DNA from: Chamaecyparis obtusa
Lineage: Eukaryota; Streptophyta; Pinopsida; Cupressales; Cupressaceae
Direction: 5' to 3'
Assembly (NCBI GenBank): GCA_027943335.1
Contig: BSBK01002161.1
Span: 3,262,001-3,326,000 of the forward strand
DNA length: 64,000 bases
The notes below the pieces were generated by a model, which saw only the letters and a list, made by a program, of their open reading frames with translations, ran no database searches and had not been told where the DNA came from. A program made the translations under genes and the position numbers. Below, in pieces: positions 60,701 through 64,000 of the stretch; positions within the stretch are counted from its first letter, which is position 1, and every line of letters starts with the position of its first letter.

Positions 60701-61792
60701 TATGGATTAAATAAAGCACTGAGGGCATGATACAAAAGACTACATGCTTATCTTATCAGTATTGGTTTTGTAAGAACTAGTGAAAACAATAATTTGTACA
60801 TGAAAGGAGAATCTGATGATAACATTTTGATTGCTAAAATATTTGTTGATGATATAATCTTGGTGGACATGATCTAATTTTCAAATCTTTTGCTGATGAA
60901 ATGAGAAAGGAATTTGAGATGTCAATGTTTGGAGAGATTAAATTATTTCTAGGTTTGTGGATTATACAACAGAATGATGGTATTTTCATCACTCAATCAA
61001 AATACATTAGAGAAGTATTGAAGACTTTTGGCATGGAAGATGCTAAACTAGTAGGAACACTAATGGTAATTGGATATAAGTTGACAAAGGATGATGAATC
61101 TATAGAATTAAATCAAACACTGTACCAATCTATGATTGGAAAACTGATATATGTTGTACATAGTAGGCCTGATATTACACATGTAGTTAGGATTGTGGCA
61201 AGATTTTTTGCCAAATTTAAAGATTCACATATGGTTGCAGTTAAAAGAATCTTGAGATACTTGAAGAAGACATAAGACTATGGATTATGGTACTCAATGG
61301 AAGGCAAATTTGAAATCAGAGTTTACACCAATGTAGATTGGGCTGGAAATGTAGATGACTGGAAGAGTACAACTGGTAGAGCATTCTTTTTAGGAGAAAG
61401 GATTGTGCCTTGGATAAGCAAGAAACAAATGCATTTCTCAGTCTACTGCTGAAGTAGAGTATGTTGTCGCTGCTACAAATTGTTCAAATATTTCTTGGAT
61501 TAGACAAGTATTGGAAAGAATGAATGAGGTAATCACTGACCTAGTGATTATATATTGTGACAACACTAGTTCTATAAATATTTCTAAAAATCCTGTGATG
61601 CATTCAAAAATAAAGCACATATCTATTAAGTATCACTACTTAAGGGAACAAGTTCAAGAGAAGCACATGAAACTAGAATTTGTAACATCTAAAAAACAAC
61701 TTGTTGATATCTTTACCAAACCCTTACCGAAGGACACATTTTAATATTTGAAGACTAGACTTGGGGTCTGTCCCCTGTCTATCGGTCACTAA
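57744..61792 (+). pseudogene. Element G gag-pol polyprotein, broken
   Basis: Copia polyprotein. Gag: VATLSNVEFEDVEDCTTTKQMW (in part, from 57795), a frame change at about 57990, EVANAIRGVGG, then zinc knuckle CFNYKEVGHIATRC (58385-58426; second Cys is Tyr). Protease WIIDSGCTHHM (58694-58726). GAG-pre-integrase LWHKMLCHVNFDN and MCQQCQKGKM (59068-59206). Integrase HTDLCGP, FVDDYSR, RSDRGGEF, PQQNGIVERRN (59261-59575). Reverse transcriptase with WTLVPIPKDKNVIGTKW, YQMDLKLAFLNG (60578-60613) and FVDDIIL (60841-60861); a frame change follows at once, then GEIKLFLGL. RNase H with STAEVEYV and YCDNTSS, after another frame change at about 61440; end at FTKPLPKDTF and a TAA at 61790. The gag N-terminus is shortened or lost upstream of 57744. 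About ten in-frame stops. Confidence 0.92.
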
Positions 61793-62326
61793 GGTGATCA
61801 GAAGGTTGCATCAACCTATATTTATCAGAAGATCATTCATGTTCATGAAAATAGCTCACACTTTAGTTTTTCTAAGGTTGTGAAAGATTGTAGAAGCTGG
61901 AATAGAAATTTGTTTATCTGTACACTGAAGGTACCTGACTGACTGATATAAACTGATCAACAGATAATTACTTGGCTTCTGAAGAGATGTTTGTATATTT
62001 TCTTTGGCATTATTGTCAAAGGGAGAGAGATTGCAAAGAGAGAATGAATATGAAAATCAGTTAGTGAGAACACAAATAGGGAGAGAGACTGAATATTGGA
62101 ATATATGTTGCTGAGAACAAGAATCTGAGAACTGAAAATTAAATCTGTAGGGAGAGTTTGCATGTAATGTTATTTTATTTTGTAGTGATTAAACATATTA
62201 AATATCAAGCTAGGGAGAGCTTACCGAGCTACAACATTTACTTACATAGTTGTAGAATACGTGTTTGGTATGTGTATGACATATTTTCATATTTCTTGTG
62301 TTGCCATCAATGCCAAAGGGAGAGAT
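61793..62326 (+). other. Element G 3' untranslated region with polypurine tract
   Basis: Non-coding stretch between the RNase H end and the 3' LTR. Purine-rich GGGAGAGAG phrases occur at about 62020 and 62080. The functional-looking tract TGCCAAAGGGAGAGAT at 62311-62326 abuts the LTR start. Confidence 0.75.
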
Positions 62327-63807
62327 TGATGAACTACAACTAATTGAGTATCTGAATGAACTAAAGAAATAGTGATTAGAGATAACTGAGCTACTAAAAT
62401 GATATGTAATATGATTAAATCAGTCAATATGTTGTCATTGATGTCAACTAGTCTTGACAGTACTTATCATGTTAGTTACAAATGTTTGAACATCTATTGA
62501 AGGAAGAAAAGATGAAGATCTGACAAATCTACATGAGGAAAAGATGGATATGAAAGATAATGATAAGGTAAACATTGGGTAACTTATTGATGAGTCTATG
62601 GCTTTATATTGTTGACTTGAGCATGTTACATTAATCTATTATGAAGAAGAGATTTGAAATGAACAAGTCAATGTGGTCGGTAATTGAAGATTTCTGTATA
62701 CACCAAGCTAGTGCAGTGTATACTGAGTGACAGTAATAACCAAGTTAGTTATCACCAATGTGTTTCTATATTAACCGAGTATGGATGAAAATATTAAATG
62801 CTAAGAACAGCTGACTGAAATTGATGAGCTGGAAATAGTTATGATTTCAAGGTAATGATAAAGTTAGTTATAAGATCCATGACTGACAAAATTTAGAGAT
62901 GATCTAAAGGATGAGATTGAAATGTGTTAATGACACATCTATCGAGGAAGGTTTAAGAGGAAAAATGGATGAAGGAGATTATGAGGAAAAATCTAATGGC
63001 TGATATGAAAACAATTTACTTGTCTACATAAGAGATATGAGTTTCATTACTGACACATGTCAGAAAGAAGGAGACTGCATAGATTTCACGTGAAGACTTT
63101 ATTCATGCATGCCTAATCAAATTAGTTACTGAAAGAACCCAACTGTAGACATTACCGAGCGTCAGAGAATTATTTACCGAGTGAAGTAAGTTGAGAAATA
63201 TTGAGGAAGTGAATTGATTAATGATCAGAGGATTGTATGAGCTTAGCATAGATCTGAATATTTGCAATTGAGTTGTATTTGAATCATATTAGTACTGTAT
63301 CAATTTAACCATTGATTTAGAAAATCTCTTAATCGGGTGGACTTAACAGTCTTATTATACTATCCTATGACATTCATTGAATGTAAAGTGTTATCTTGTT
63401 GACCCCATAGTGAATTCTGGTCAAAATTTAACTGTTAGTGACAAATCCTCTAACTAGGTCACACCTAACAGTGTGCATTGTAACCTCTAACAGGGTTGGC
63501 TCTTTACCGAGCTCACTTCAGAAGAGTGAATTATTTTGGGTTACCGGTCCTAGGTGTTTTTTCCCTTAGCAGGGTTTTCATGTTAAATCATTGTGTTATG
63601 TGTTATTTGTTATGATTTTTTCTATCATATTTTACACACTTCATAGTTGGATAATTACTAGTAGTCGGTAAAGTGAACAGACAGATTGATATTTTATGTT
63701 ACCGAGCTGCATAATTTGTTGAAATTGTTTTATAAGATACATCTTTGGGTATGGGGCTAAGGGATAAATGATTTAACTGATTCACCCCCCTCTCAGTTAT
63801 TCTAACA
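62327..63807 (+). repeat. Element G 3' LTR
   Basis: 1,481-bp partner of 56040-57534, TGATGAACTACAACTAATTG to TTATTCTAACA, with scattered substitutions and small deletions (for example at about 63630-63650). Directly followed by TGGTC. Confidence 0.95.
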
Positions 63808-63812
63808 TGGTC

Positions 63813-64000
63813 CTTTTTGGAGAAAAGTTTTCATGCAAATTTTGCAAAGTTGCAAAAGTTGTCATGACAACTTTTTAGTAACTTTTTCTAAGTTATTCCT
63901 CTCAACTCACAAACCTCTAACTGACCCATAAAAAGCTCAAATAACCTAAATAAGGTAATTTGGGGTCATTTAAGACCAAAACACAATATTTTCATCATTT
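63813..64000. other. Sequence I, right part
   Basis: Continuation of the sequence into which element G inserted. It contains TTGCAAAGTTGCAAAAGTTG and runs off the window. No gene is seen. Confidence 0.45.

Larger units (their letters stand above)
56040..63807 (+). mobile_element. Element G: Ty1/copia element, full length
   Basis: Complete 7,768-bp plus-strand element with LTRs 56040-57534 and 62327-63807 and a perfect 5-bp target duplication TGGTC (56035-56039, 63808-63812). It has a near-perfect initiator-Met primer-binding site and a polypurine tract. The order protease, integrase, reverse transcriptase, RNase H identifies it as Ty1/copia. The coding region has frameshifts and many stops, so it is inactive. 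It shares LTR-end wording (GATTCACCCCCC...TCAGTTATTCTAACA) with elements E and H. Confidence 0.96.

Overview
The window looks like repeat-dominated intergenic DNA from a large plant nuclear genome. It is AT-rich, contains a land-plant MIR167 hairpin, and is mostly nested, heavily mutated LTR retrotransposons primed by initiator-Met tRNA. The many old, unpurged elements with long AT-rich spacers suggest a gymnosperm, probably a conifer; that is inference. No intact host protein gene was found.

Layout. 1-5.1 kb: nothing recognisable. 5.1-18.0 kb: a nest of Ty3/gypsy elements. Element A (5115-8912, minus strand, TSD AGATG) sits in the leader of a plus-strand gag remnant (D). Element C (11353-17328, minus, TSD ATAAT) carries gag-pol and a chromodomain and sits in the LTR of element B. 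18.5-23.2 kb: a 5'-truncated minus-strand Ty1/copia element (E). 23.17-32.15 kb: a LINE RNase H fragment split by the most interesting object here, an 8.5-kb DNA transposon (23534-32029). It has imperfect 29-bp TIRs, a TGGA target duplication that restores the LINE reading frame, subterminal GC-rich palindrome arrays and two convergent genes: a transposase-like gene on the minus strand and an unrecognised multi-exon Pro-rich gene on the plus strand. 32.2-34.1 kb: a long decayed reading frame of unknown nature (J).

34-45 kb: AT-rich spacer with diverged tandem repeats and, at 40.58-40.68 kb, a well-paired MIR167 precursor with a TATA box and a G-box upstream. 45.9-46.9 kb: the zinc-binding and RNase H end of a plant LINE.

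46.9-64 kb: a second nest. Element H (46935 to about 54808) is an LTR element with gag-like and novel reading frames but no polymerase. Its left LTR holds a 284-bp retroposon (10-bp TSD) and a 1.96-kb solo LTR (TSD ATACT/ATATT). Its right LTR is cut by unknown sequence I, which in turn contains Ty1/copia element G (56040-63807, TSD TGGTC).

The retroelement genes are all broken, mostly by stop codons of the kind expected from C-to-T change. The likeliest functional unit in the window is MIR167.
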